Source: Dioscorea cayenensis subsp. rotundata (Eukaryota > Streptophyta > Magnoliopsida > Dioscoreales > Dioscoreaceae). Taken from it: DNA of 64,000 nt. Location of the stretch: the NCBI RefSeq assembly GCF_009730915.1, contig NC_052480.1, forward strand, positions 434,001 through 498,000, given 5' to 3'. Of this stretch, positions 1 through 12,279 are shown in pieces. The translations under genes were made by a program, and so were the position numbers. The notes under the pieces are model-generated. The model had not been told where the DNA came from and did no database searches. It saw only the letters and a list, made by a program, of their open reading frames with translations. The first letter of the stretch is position 1, and every line of letters begins with the position of its first letter.

Positions 1-54
1 NNNNNNNNNNNNNNNNNNNNNNNNNNNNNNNNNNNNNNNNNNNNNNNNNNNNNN
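1..54. other. assembly gap (N run)
   Basis: 54 unresolved bases at the left edge. The transposon-like sequence that follows is therefore truncated on this side. Confidence 0.99.
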
Positions 55-429
55 GGGCACGAATTTGAAATATTTAAAAACTCGATGTTTAAACGATATA
101 TACTATATTTAAACAATGAAAGTGAAATGTACACAATCACAACGTAAATTAAACAATGAAATAAAACCGAATGGAATTTAACCCGCTTTTACAATTCAAA
201 ACAAAACAAAAATTTACATTAAGATATACAAAGTCATGTTCTTCGAACACGAAAAACAATGAATTGAATTTGTCCAGATTTACATTTGAAAACAAAATCG
301 ACAAATCGATATACAAGACATGTTATTCAAAAACATGACTTAACCCGCTGCTGACGACTCCCTTTGTCACTGGACGCCGACGCCTCCCTCCTTAGTATGC
401 GGGTAACATACCGTATCCGAGATAAGGAA

Positions 430-650
430 CGCCTCGTCTCATGCAGTAGTCAGTAACTCTCACCCCACAAGAATTGCTCGATAAACCGCATGACGTAGAC
501 GGGCGCAATCGACGTCCTTGTTTTTCGCGTGGGGTTTCGTGGTCGCGACGAGCGGGTATTTGCTGTCGCCGACTCGCTTAACTCCATATCGGCACACAAA
601 GGTCGAATAGATTCCACTGTCGAGATATGCAAGTCGAGATTAGAATACCG
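430..650 (-). pseudogene. C-terminal Ulp1-type cysteine protease fragment of the transposon
   Basis: The minus frame at 632-450 ends with VYVMRFIEQFLWGE, the helix that follows the catalytic cysteine in plant transposon Ulp1 proteases (usual form DC-x-V-x-V-x-x-F). The Asp-Cys pair (DVDCA) is present but lies in the neighbouring frame. A frameshift therefore sits exactly at the presumed catalytic cysteine, and this copy cannot encode an active protease. Upstream blocks 1098-874 and 1495-1283 may belong to the same ORF. They are acidic and lack clear family residues. Confidence 0.4.
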
Positions 651-1465
651 ATTTAAATACCAAACGGATATTAATCGGACATAATTAAAGAACTTACCAT
701 GTCCAACGCGTCCTTATCGCACTCCTGACACGAAGAATAACGCCTCGTATTCTTGCTTTTATCATCGTCCGTGACGACTGACATGGAAGTGGCCATTCAT
801 GATTATCGGGAGGATGACAATTTGAACTTCATGCAGTTGCACGACAGCATCCCCGATCATAGCCATAATCGTGTCATGTGCGTCGTCCCGCTTTGACATA
901 AACAATGAAGCGGTCCGATGATGGAGGCGCTTCTTGTAAGGATATGGCTCTTTCGTCGCCGACTTTTGTATTATGACACGAAAAGCGTCCCATCACATCA
1001 TCGACGATCATCTCCTTCCCCTCGTCAAGTAGTGATAACCTGTCAGCGTGAGGTCGACATGGCCATTCTTCCACACGACAAGTCCTGAGGTTAAACAATA
1101 ATGGATATTAGAAGACCATATCAGTAAATATTTAAATGATATTATCAATTGTTACATGATATTATATATAATTAAACCAGTAGGCTGAAAACTTAAATAA
1201 TAACATAATGGTATTAAACACTATTAGGTAATAGTTAAACACTATAAGAAACTCTTTAAACAATATCATAAAAACGTTACACTTACCCGTCCATAGAGCA
1301 GCTGAGGAAGATCCTCATCAACTCCTCGTCAGATTTATAAGACGACTCGAGCCAACCCATTTCTTCTTCTTCGAATAAAAGCTTTCCCGAGCCGCTCCCG
1401 GGTCCAATTTTCGATCGGGCCTCGATCATCTCTCTCGCTGCTTTCGGTCGGGTCTTCATCAAGAT

Positions 1466-1900
1466 CTTCCTTCGACGCGGGAACGACGGCGACAAAGATC
1501 AACCCTGCAGCACATCCTTACATTGTTGTTCTTGTGCTGGGATTGCTGTCCGCTTCGACGCGGGGACGACTGCGACAGAGATCAACCGCAGCATACTTCC
1601 TTACATGGTTCTTGCTGTGGTGGGATTGTGTCCCCGCTGGGTCATGCGTGATCGCTCGGCCACGGCCACTGCAGAACGGATTCGACGATCTTCTCAACCG
1701 CGGCCATGACAACAAAGATCATCGGGAGACACACCCTTAACTTGTTTCTCGACCTTCGTGGATCGTGTCCATCTTTCGACGCCGCATCTCGGCACCGGTT
1801 CCACCGGGTCGACGATTTCATCGAGAAGAGAGTCAACGACCTTCTCAACCGCAGCAACGGCCACATCATCTCACGATGTCCTCCACCGCCACGGCCATGT
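1466..1900. repeat. imperfect ~83-bp GC-rich direct repeats
   Basis: The motif TTCGACGCGG followed by GACGACnGCGACA occurs at 1471 and 1554 (period 83), with similar flanks including 'CTTACAT...GTTCTTG'. A second related pair, 'CGAnCTTCTCAACCGCnGC', occurs near 1685 and 1838. These lie in the low-complexity middle of the transposon ORF and explain the many overlapping ORFs on both strands here, none of which looks like a gene. Confidence 0.6.
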
Positions 1901-2767
1901 CATCAACGGCGACATGACTCAAGAATACAGATCACCGATGGTGTCATGCTATTGTTTCATCGTCACCCGCGCTGGAGACAGAGGCGATTGTTCTCCTCTT
2001 TTCGCAAGTCTCTTCGAATGTGGCCGCCTTTGAACGACCTTCCCGATGATGTCGCTCGTCGCCAAATTCGACGCCTCGCTCGTCCCGGGTGCTTGGTTCT
2101 TTCGAGGGATGGCGCAACGGCCGCGAACGCCCTTCCGAGCCTCCACACGAGCGACATGCCGAGGAAACTCGGTCATCAATATCCGGCACGCTCGCGATAA
2201 GAGTTGCGGTGACATCTTCGCCCAATGTCACCGGTGGGCCGCTCACTGGGCCGGAGATGCCGCCATGGTCGGGGACTCGTCTGCTGCGTGGTAGGGGTTG
2301 TCTGCAATCGCCGGGTAGGGGAGGGCTTCTCGGGCCGAGGAACGCGCTGCGCTGCGTGGGGTCGGGAAGTAGGAGAACGGCGGGCCCAGGGCACAGCACG
2401 ATAGAGGCCGCCTCTCTCATCCCGCCTTCGAGCAAGTGGTTCGTGAGCAATGGCATCCATCCGCTCGGTTAGCGCCAACAAATATTTCTTCTTCAAAGAT
2501 TCACGGAACCATCTCAGAAACTAACATACGTAAACCAAAACAATTTCAATGAGATCATTCATTTTTAAACTATAAAAACTATATATTTAAACGTTATAGA
2601 ATATAATTAAACGGAGAACAAAAATATTTAAACTGTTATGAATAATAGTTAAACGGTAAATACTAAAGTTAAACGCTAAATAAAATGTTTAAACATTAAA
2701 GACTTATGTTAGACATCATTCATGATTTATTACCTCTTTTTCCATCGAGCGACGACAAGCTCGCTTT

Positions 2768-3507
2768 CTACCGTCGCTTGCTTCCGTGAAGTACTTTCAC
2801 CGTAGCAGACGATCCTTGGGATCTCGCCGAAACGGACTTTCTTCCCCGCTCCGGCCACCAGAAACCGGACGCTAAGCGCGACCGAAAGCAACCCTTAACT
2901 GCACTCGTGTTGGTCTTCTTCCCGCAAGATCTATCTCTGCACTCGCGGCCGCTCAGTGGAATATCCTCCATAAGCCACTTGCAGCGTCGCTCGCGCCCAC
3001 GCGCAGACGCCTCACGGCCGGTAGATCATCGACGTAATCAACGATCCGGCTCGAACCGAGCATGATGTATTTGGGAAGAGGACCGTCCCCCATGAGGTAC
3101 ACCATCGAGTTTGACAAAAATTATCTTCTTCTCCCTCCGTCGAACAAGTCGCACCGTAGTGCTCTCGATGGAGTCTCCGTGCTCTCGTAGGTCTTTCGAT
3201 GAGATCACCGGCCTCGAACCGACCGGTTTTCTTCTTCGAAAGACCATCAGCGCCGCCATCGCAACGCAGTACCAAGAACGAGGGCCACATCTCGAGGTCC
3301 GAAACTCAGCAGCTTTTCCCGATCCTCGAATTTATCGGGTGCGACCATCGTCATCTTTGCAAAAAGAGAATCAAGAAGGGCCCTCTTGGTATATGGCTTC
3401 CACCAAATGAACGCGCAAACGGTGTCCTTCGAATAATCTCCCAGCAGTCGAGGGGTCATGTTAACTTTCAATTCGACTAAGGTCTCCACAACCGTGTCAA
3501 ATAGCAA
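2768..3507 (-). pseudogene. DUF1985-like N-terminal domain of the transposon ORF, frameshifted
   Basis: The first block (3507-3247) is open for 86 codons. It contains the run DKFEDREKLLSFGPRDVALV, typical of the DUF1985/plant-mobile-domain type in which a conserved 'F...DVALVLG' helix occurs. The reading then moves between two overlapping frames (3290-3012 and 3259-3038). Residues such as GTVLFPNTSCS in one frame continue the same domain. A further frame change leads into 2971-2768, which starts MEDIPLSGRECRDRSCGKKT. At least two frameshifts are therefore needed to read it as one protein. Function in the element is unknown. It is a domestication candidate only if an intact copy exists elsewhere. 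Confidence 0.45.
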
Positions 3508-3739
3508 CGCCCATTAACTAGGGTCGACCGCCATAATCACAAGCCTCGCAAAGATTGACAAAAAGTTTAAGCTGAAATATAAGGTTTTAAACTAGAACTC
3601 TCGCTTATTAAATGTAGATATAAAATGTTAAACAGAGACCCATTTTTGTTAAACGGAGACGAGAATACTTAAACGAGACAACAAATGTTAAACTCAGAAT
3701 ATCTCATTTCTTAAACGCCAACCCTCATTTGTAAAACGC

Positions 3740-4566
3740 AACCATATCAAACGAAACGGAAATGTACATTATAAATATTACACAAATCATAACAATCGAA
3801 AAAACTATTTCGATAGTGATACAGACGAAAATGCAAAACAAAACAAAACCCTAGCCGAGAAATCTCCCTCGCAGACTAACAAAACCCCAGATGAGAAATC
3901 CCCTCAGCAGACTTCAATATCTTCCAACAAAAACAGTGAGCACAAAACAAAACCGAAAAAAATCTTTCTTTAGAATGTAATCAGCTTAACATAAAAACCA
4001 TACTCAATACCTTAGATCAGAACCCGATGAAATGCCAACTAGTCACTGGGGACTTCTCCTTCGAGATACCGGTGGAAAGGGAAAAAGTCGATGAAATGCT
4101 AATTACAGAGGCTTCACGGTAGAGACAACTTCGGAGATGCCGAAATGGAAAAGTCAAGACGTGAGTCGAGAAAAAGCAATTAAACTGCCCAATAAATTGC
4201 TCTCGGGGTTATCCCTACTGAAAACCCCCACTTCCTCTCAAATCGCCGAGATGGTCGCAGCCCACGACTCCCCACTGCAAGGGCATTTTTCGTCCCAAAA
4301 AAATTTGAAACTCACCCGCTCACATCCGTCTAGCGTTTGGGGGTTTAAAAACATAGACTTTAAAAGGAGGGGGTTTTTGGGGATTGCAAAACTAACGGGG
4401 TGTTTTTGGCAATTTTACAAACTTAAAGGGTTTTTTTGGCAATTTCCACTTATTATTATTATTAAAAACAGCTTAAAAACAAGCTACTTGGCGCGTTATG
4501 ACCAAAAGGCCCTCATTGTTCATCGGAGCGTTACTCGGCTTCGCTTCGCTCTCGATCCAAGCTATC
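3740..4566. promoter_or_regulatory. upstream region of the BASS4-like gene
   Basis: No supported gene was seen. The segment 4330-4450 carries a short repeated motif ('GGGTTTTTTTGGCAATTT' and variants). A G-rich tract precedes the coding start. A 161-codon open frame at 4137-4622 has no recognisable domain and overlaps exon 1 in another frame. The transcription start could not be placed. Confidence 0.3.
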
Positions 4567-7500
4567 ATGGCCGTGAGAGCGCTCCGGCCACTGTACGTCG
4601 GGCCTCGAATGCCCTCCGGTAATGGTGGAATCCATCGCCATCTCGCATCTCATTCTTCAACCCCTATCCGGTGCCCCGGTGTCTCTCCTTTTCCTCTTTT
4701 GTTTCCATCTTATTCTCGAGAATCCCGCCAAGAATTCCGACGTCTAAGAGCCTTCGGAGGATCCGATCAGGTTTTCAGTTGTTTCGATTTTATTTCTCAT
4801 TATTCACTTGAATTTTGTGCCTTTTTTCAGCCATTTCTCGAGTAGTTTAATCATTTATGGATAAACACTATCAGTGCTTGTGTTTGTAAATTTCCCATTT
4901 TTTTCTCACAATCATGCGAAGATGACCACCAGAAATCCAGATGGTATTCTTAGTATCCGTAATTAGACAAATTATCAGAGCACATATGTTGTTTTAGTTT
5001 TCTTTATCATCGACAAATGTAATATACTGTGAATTGGACGGTAACATGTATGTTTGGAACTTCTTTTTGGTAAATATGTTTGGAATTTTTTCTGAAAATT
5101 AAAAATCAAAATGGCTTATTTCAGGTAAATGGCAGAGGAGATCAACACCTTGGGCATTCTAATTCTTTAGATATATTCTCCTGGGCACGGCCGTTATTGG
5201 ACTTTGCAGCTAAAAATTTCCTCCCTTTAGGTAGTATCTGTTCTTTCACCACCAACATTATGTTTTGCAGAACTTCTTTTTTTGCTGGTCATAAATTTTA
5301 CAAGCATCCATTTTATTATATTTTCCTTAGTACTTACATGATTAATTAGTTATTTTTTCTGATGTAGATGTGTAGAAATTAATGTTTAGTTGAATTTTAT
5401 GGGAAACATAGTACCTGGTATAATATAGGTAACTTTGCACCAACAAAACATTTATATTCTAAAAACCTACATGTGAATGAATCCAACACATGCCATCCAT
5501 GAGGATTTTTCTCCTAATTGCAGGAGTGCTTTTATTGTGGCACTACTAATTCATGGTTAAGTTTCATGTTTTGATGGTGTAATAGCAGAGGATTTAGAGC
5601 AACAATGTGCATATCTTATCTTTACCTTCTTTCTGTAGCTCTTGTGTGTGGAGTAGCTTTTGGGGTTGCAGATCCTACCCTTGGTTGTCTTGCCCACAAG
5701 TATTCTCTGTCTAGAGTCAGCACCTTTGGAATTTTCTTTATATCAGGTAACTTTTCCAATGTATATTTGTATTTTTTTTCTTCTTTTTCTTCTTAAGTTA
5801 TATATACCTTGGATGCATTCATTTCAACAGGGCTTACACTGCAGAGTAGAGAAATTGATGCTGCTATTGAAGCATGGCCTGCGGGACTGTTTGGTCTAGT
5901 ATGACTCCAAATCTAAACTTGTTTCTTGTACATGGTGAAGAGCCTCTTTATGCCCAGAGACAACCTACCAGTATTAAGATCCTTTTGCTTCTTGAAATCC
6001 TTTAGCGATCTTTACATTAATTAAGTGGTTTGACATAAGTATTATTTTCTCTTGTGGTATTACCTTATGCTATTTCATTGTTATGCATACATCTGCTATG
6101 TCAATATGTGACTTTATTAATCTGGATAGAAAATCATTTGCTCTATATTTGAATTTTTAGATTTCCCAACACTTGTATCCTAGTCTACATATGTAGCACA
6201 TTCATGTCCACCACATCATGGGGAAATTGCTAATCTATCTGACTTGCATGAACAAAATAATATTGAAGCTAAACTCTTCGTTCATAAGACTGACTAAGAA
6301 TGGTCTTCCGTACATTTGGTTGTTGACTAAATTGGTTATATTATTGGTTACATGAAAGTCATACATCATTCTGTAAAATTGTTAGAGAAAGTAATAGTCC
6401 CATATCAGTTAAATTAGTAAATATGAGTTTAAACATATATGCATGGGTCTTTTATCCTATAGTTTAAGCTTTTTGGTTGAGTCTTGCTTTGATAATATGT
6501 TTGGTTTGCATCTAACAAAGCTTAGTTAATTGGTTGCTAATAGTCCCACATTGATTAGGTTTGTAAATATGGATTTGAATATATAAGCTTAAGTCTTTTA
6601 TCCTATTAGCTTAAGCTTTTGGGTTGAATTCAGTCTTTGTTTTGTATCTAACAAATGTGAGGATTTTGTATTTGATTGAAAGGTCTTGGAAGTTACATCT
6701 TTGGTTTTTAACTCTTCACAGGAAGATTGATCAAGTTAACTCTTTTACTGCTATCATTGGAAATAACAATGGCCCATTTTCTTAAATTCTCCTGGAAGTA
6801 ATATACATGTTTATATGATGTCTGACAGAAAGCCAGGGACCTTATATTCTATGTTGCTCTTTTTTTAAGTTCATGTTCCCTTGTATTTTGGCCCCCTGTT
6901 TTATAGCTTGTTAAAGATTTCTTGTTCACCCTGTTATCTAAGTTTCCTTATTCTTTTTTCTATCTTATGCAGAGTTCTATCTTGTTGTTTACTCCTCTTT
7001 TTTCAAGGCTTATTTTGCAACTCAAGTTGGTGCCCCAAGAATTTGTAACCGGTACATGGTTGGCAAAAGTGGTTTTCTGCCTCACTTATGCTCATCTCAA
7101 CCTTTTCTGTTCCTGCATTTAATAGTAATCATCTCTAAAGATGACTTCACTGTACAATATTCAGGCTGATTACTGATTTTCAAGATTGATGAACAGGAGT
7201 GGCTGTATTTTGCTGCATGCCGACAACATTATCAAGTGGAATTGCATTGACACAAGTTAGTTAGCTTTTTCCCCCTGCTGGGAGTTTTCCTAATAATTGG
7301 AATCTGATCAGCAGAATTTGTTATGCATTGACATGCAATGCAGCTTGCTGGGGGAAATTCTGCTCTTGCTCTTGCAATGACAGTGATATCTAACATGTTA
7401 GGCATCATGATTGTAAGTCAAATCTTGCCATTGCAATTGCTTTCTGTCATTTCTTCAGATTTAAATTTCCAAATGTCACAGGTGCCATTTTCACTTTCAA

Positions 7501-10198
7501 TATTTATAATGACTGGACGAGGGGTATCTGTCCCCACCTTGGAATTATTCAGAAGCCTGTTCAACACTCTTTTGGTTCCTTTGGTTCTAGGGAAGGTAAG
7601 TATTCTGGTAATTGTTTTTTTTTATTATTATTTTTTTATAATAAAAAATAGAATCAAATACTTTCGATAAAAAATGTCATGTCATGATATCACTTTGTCT
7701 ATAATACTTCCCTTTCTTCAAGTCTATAATTCTAGGCCCCTTCAAATTGTTTGGTTGCCAGATATTGTATGATGGTCTCATTTTTCCTTGGTTATGCTAT
7801 TCCTCTTTGATAGAGGTGCCATAATGTCAAGGACGACTTTGATTGCATACCTATATGGGTACAAAATTGTCTGAACATCTCTAAGGTGCTGTATGAAATA
7901 CTGCCTTTGGATGTGAACCATTCATGTCCTTTTATTGCTTGTTGAACTGTGTTTTATTTTTATTTACTCATATGATGATACTTATATATCCATACTTACA
8001 AAAGCATAATATTTTTCCATCTTCCAGGTGTTGAGGGACATTCTTAGTGGTAAGTTCTTTAGTGCTCAATCTATTTATTGCCTATGCAAATAGTAACTTC
8101 TGTGTATCTTACCTTATTGATTATTCTTCTTGTCTGGAGGTAGGTTATTTGAACATCAATCTTAGTAGGTGTATATTTTCAACCAATATTTTCAACCAGC
8201 TATAACTTCTTTGATGAAAATAGGCATTTTCTAATTCAAGAATTTATTGTTGAACAGTTCCACAGTATATAAGAATATGATTGATGTTGCTACACATCTT
8301 GAATACTCTGGCTTGTGGTTACAATTTTGGTCAATGATTCACACTGCAGGTGTGGCAAAGTTTGTTGACCAAAACCGTCACTCTTTGTCAATGGCAAGTG
8401 CTCTACTTCTTAGTTTGGTATGATATGAACTCTCATTCCTGTCAAATTATCCCTCCACTCTCACTTTATATGATGCCATGACTCATGCAAGACGTGATAT
8501 TTTATTGAATGTACATCTAAATGGATTCCTTTGTATGCTCTGTGGATGTTTGTGCTGCAGGTTTGGCTTTTATATCTTAATGATGCAGATTTGCTTTGTC
8601 GTAGAATCAGTTTTTATTTTCTTGAAAGTGATGGATTTTGACAATGAGCTATATCACTTCTTTCTTAAGAGGTGGTTTACATCGGTTTATATTATTCCCA
8701 TGTTTGACTCAAGATCAATTTCTTCAAGCATAGTGAATGTTGTATGTTAAATCTAAAACCCATTGGCATGACTATTAACACAGTTCTAATTTTTGTTAGA
8801 TGCAAACCAAACATATTATCCAAGTGCTATAAAGTTTACGCTAATAGGATGAAGAACCCGAGCTTATATATTTAATCCATATTTACCAAAGTAACCTATG
8901 TGTGTGGCCATTGGTTACTTTAATAGAAGTGCCATACCTGAGTGTAGTTAATTTATCAATGAACTCATAAGAGAATAAATAAAGTTGTTAAGAGAATGGA
9001 AAGACTCACCAAAAAATTGATGAGTATAGAATTGTTCCATGAGAAAGGGGGTCGTGTTGAACATATTTTTTTAAGTCTATGCAAAAGGACAATGCTGGCT
9101 GATACATCCAGATTGAAGTGCCACAGGAGCAGAAATTTGATTCACTGCAGGCAGTGGCCATAGAGGAAGAGATCCCTTTCCAAGAGATTGAATGAAATTT
9201 AAATCTTTGAGCATGTTATTGATGGCTTGCCATTGCCCATGAGGTGATCACATTTAGTTGTGACTTTGCACCCATCAAGGCTAAATGTTCTGCATATTGA
9301 TCATGCTTCATTTTTTTTGGCATCAGATTTACTGGTTTGTGTAATTACAGGTACCATGGATACAAGTGAGCAGATCAAGACCATTACTCTTGTCTGTAAA
9401 TCCAGCTTCCTTTGCCATTGCTATTAGTTTGGGGGCGTATGTTATTTGTCAGCTTTGCTCTTTTTTCTTTTCTTTTTTTTTTAATTCCTTGACTGCACAT
9501 TTCAAATGAAAAGAGAAAAGTTACTGCATCCTCTGTAGGTGCTGATGTGTATGCTACAATTTTTCTTCACTGATTGCAGACTCTTACATCTTGCTCTGTT
9601 GGCACTAAACATGCTCGCGATGCGGAGCCTCTCAGCTCTTTCCGGTGGTTCCCGGTCAGTTTTTTCAAAGAAAGATAATGCACGCGCTGTCATCATTGTT
9701 GCCAGTCAGGTATTACTTGCATTGTTTCTAATGTCTGAAGTATCTTCACATGAGACATTGTGAGGCAAAATCAACACTTGACTGCTTAACAAGTTAAAAT
9801 TGTCAAAATGATTTTAAATTTGCAGTCCTATTTACTCTATGTTTAGTGTTTTATTGCCTTTGTTAAACTAAATTTACTGTCATTATGTGATTTTCCGATT
9901 TCGTACTTCAGAAAACTTTGCCTGTGATGGTAGCTGTCGTCGAGCAGCTCAACGGAGCACTTGGTGAATCCGGATTACTGATCCTTCCTTGTGTTGCTTC
10001 TCACATCATCCAGGTAATTTCCCAAGCCTCTTTCACTCTAAACCTGCTTAAAAATTTGACTACTGATATATCTCAATCAAAACCTCTTATTTAGTTGCAT
10101 AAATGTATTACATTTTGTCGCAGATAATCATCGACTCTTTTCTTGTGAACATGTGGACCCAGAAAGATCAGCATTCAAATGAAACCAAGGAAGTCTAG
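4567..10198 (+). CDS. BASS4: plastid sodium/metabolite cotransporter, BASS4-type
   Basis: Fourteen exons: 4567-4770, 5125-5230, 5639-5746, 5831-5898, 6973-7051, 7197-7255, 7344-7412, 7482-7595, 8028-8049, 8351-8418 (end ±1), 9351-9436, 9580-9709, 9912-10013, 10124-10198. They join in frame to about 429 residues, close to Arabidopsis BASS4 (about 436). The first ~70 residues (MAVRALRPLY...) are Arg/Ser-rich and lack acidic residues, as in a chloroplast transit peptide. An in-frame ATG at 4498 would add 23 residues. The membrane core of the bile acid:sodium symporter fold follows. It includes ADPTLGCLAHKYSLS, STFGIFFISGLTL, the family hallmark PTTLSSGIALTQLAGGNSAL (residues ~200-220), and a hydrophobic C-terminus. 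BASS proteins carry organic anions with Na+ across the plastid inner envelope. The substrate of BASS4 is not established as far as I know. The locus appears intact. Confidence 0.93.
6380..6660 (+). repeat. two tandem small LTR-like repeats in a BASS4 intron
   Basis: Two ~135-bp copies, 146 bp apart (anchor AATAGTCCCA at 6393 and 6539), share AGTCCCA...TAAATATG.TTT.AA.ATAT...TCTTTTATCCTAT...TAAGCTTTT.GGTTGA and end in TCTAACAAA. The first copy starts TGTTAGA and ends TCTAACA. This TG...CA form suggests a TRIM-sized LTR remnant. A third, inverted copy lies in a later intron of the same gene (see 8813-8925). Confidence 0.5.
8813..8925 (-). repeat. inverted third copy of the small LTR-like repeat
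   Basis: Reverse complement of the 6380-6660 repeats. It shows GGTAAATATGGATTAAATA, CATCCTATTAGCGTAAACTTT and AATATGTTTGGTTTGCATCT, then AACAAA. It lies in the 0.9-kb intron between exons 10 and 11. Confidence 0.5.
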
Positions 10199-12279
10199 AG
10201 GCAAATAAACTGATCTTTGATTACTGATACTTTTTATGCCTCTTTTAGGATTGAAATACACCATATAGATTTCCTTCCACCAAGTGGAATATAATGGACG
10301 CATTCTAATTGTAACTTTTCTTGTGTATTTATATGATTATTATTACATCTTTCTGATATCATTAATAAATTAACATTTTTCTAATAACAGATGGAGTAGA
10401 ATGACTTTATTATGTTCAAATAATATCTATCACATTTGAGATCTCTTCTACCAATAATGTGTTCATAATGCTTCTAGGTAATTTTTTAGAAAAATGAATA
10501 AATCATTAATTCATTATATAAAAAAAAAACCATGAGTTTTGTTACAAGAGGGAAGCAACAAAGAGTAAAAGGAATAAAGACTCAGTCAAGAGAACACACA
10601 AAAAGAACAGGAGAGGAGAAAGATAACATTTAAGCTATAGATAACGAGACACTTATCGATAAAAAATTGTGATTGTAAATATTTCTCTACTTATTCATTT
10701 CTTCAAACTTCATAGCTTGCATTAGAGTTAACACTCTTAACATCATTTAATTAATTACACCAAAATAAACAAGAATTCATTTTCCTTGCCATTTGTTTAT
10801 TTTTTTTCAATGAAAATGAGAGAAAAAAAGAAAAGAAAAGAAAAAAGAAACTCCTTTTCTCTTATCCCAAGGAATGAATGCAACAGTATAGAAACCAAAA
10901 TCAGTGAGTCATATGTGTGCAGAGTAGCACAGGTCATTCATTTCCACTTGATGAAATTTGAGGGAAGTTTGTAAAACAAGAAAAGTACCTAAAAAAAACA
11001 AACACGTGCAGCTCAGAATCCGAAGCATGAGAAAAGAAATAAAAAAGGACAAGAATCTATATATATATATATATAGGTAACAGATGCTGATTCAGAGAGC
11101 TGGACAGCCTATACGGGCTATATCATCCTCTCAACCGACACGTCATAATAACAACATTAAGTACCATTTATAATTGTCACTGCAATGAAAATTCATAGTC
11201 TTCGGAACAGATCTCTCTGCTTGATAAAATAAAAACATTCAATCTCAACTGTACCTTCATGATCTCAGAATAACAACAAACTCGACCATGCGTTAAAAGT
11301 AGCAATAATAATAATAATAATATTTAGTATTGATGCATATCAAATATAATAACAAACGCAAAAATCAACAAACTCTTGGTCTGTTTACACCGGTTCTTTT
11401 ATACAATAATTATATGTTTACAGAGGTGAAAGTACAAAAATATTGAAAAATTAACTCCATATATATATATATATATATATGTAGGTCCCTACCATATGAC
11501 TAGTCAACATTTCATAAAAATAATAGATGTAAAAACTCAAATTGAGCTGAAAATATAATAGATGTAATCTACTGATACAATCCTCAGCTACAGAGCCATT
11601 ATGTGAAATATATGGCTGGAACGAAACAATCACATTTTTCAATTATTTGCTTTACCTTCTCATATTATAATGATTAAAATTACTGATATGCTTATTTCTT
11701 GATTTTCAACAGCTACAAACAATCAACAACAATCACTCAATGAGGCATCTCAGAGAAGTAAGTCCTTTCTCAACTTCATAAGCACAAAAGTCTCGAATCA
11801 AACAGGCGATTCAAATCATAATCTAGTCCTAGAGTAGGTTACTCTTTCTTTCAATCTGTACAAACCTGTTACTAGACGGTGGCCATTGCCAGTTAAGCTG
11901 TTCTTTGTTTTCTCTGTTTTATTGCTTCGGTTTCTTCTTGTATTTTCAGTGCCTCCTCTCTGGTGAGAGACTTCTACATTTCTTCTTCTCTTGTCCTATT
12001 CGTGTTTATTTTTTTTGTTTTTAAATTTATCCACTTTTATTTAAAAAAAAAACAATTCAATATATATATATATATATATTTAAAAAAAATTAAATAATAC
12101 TGCTTGGCACGAGAAATTTTATGAAATACAATTATTATTAAATGAAAATGTCCGGTTGAGAAATCATTAATTAAAATAAAACATTGGATATGAAATTAAT
12201 CACTTCAAATCTCTCCAATGACTTAACACATGCAATATATTTAATTAATTAGGTAGATAGAAGGATATTAATATATAAT
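10199..12279. other. BASS4 3'UTR and intergenic DNA
   Basis: The first ~200 bp are probably 3'UTR (AATAAA-like motifs near 10360). The rest is AT-rich with (TA)n tracts at 11061-11078, 11459-11480 and 12060-12080 and a purine run at 10805-10850. No gene was found. Short open frames (10786-10974, 11451-11642) are low complexity. Confidence 0.6.

Larger units (their letters stand above)
55..3740 (-). mobile_element. degenerate Ulp1-protease-encoding DNA transposon (MULE-like)
   Basis: On the minus strand, short open blocks resemble the large ORF of plant transposons that carry a DUF1985-like N-terminal domain and a C-terminal Ulp1 cysteine protease. In coding order these are about 3507-3000, 2971-2768, a GC-rich low-complexity stretch 2496-1500, 1495-1283, 1098-874 and 632-430. 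Neighbouring blocks switch frame repeatedly, so the copy is dead. The blocks are separated by AT-rich stretches (about 70-180, 1090-1280, 2560-2720, 3560-3740) in which TTAAAC recurs every ~20 bp. No terminal inverted repeats were found. The left end is cut by the N run, so the superfamily call (Mutator-like) rests on protein resemblance only. A non-TE gene relic is possible but less likely. Confidence 0.45.

Noticed and set aside
1706..2496. Overlapping open frames of 82-170 codons on both strands
   Set aside because: GC-rich, low-complexity sequence with few chance stops. All frames are Arg/Pro/Ser-rich without domains, inside the transposon relic.
4137..4622. 161-codon open frame upstream of BASS4
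   Set aside because: It overlaps the BASS4 first exon out of frame, has Lys/Phe-rich composition from a repetitive G/T tract, and shows no recognisable domain.
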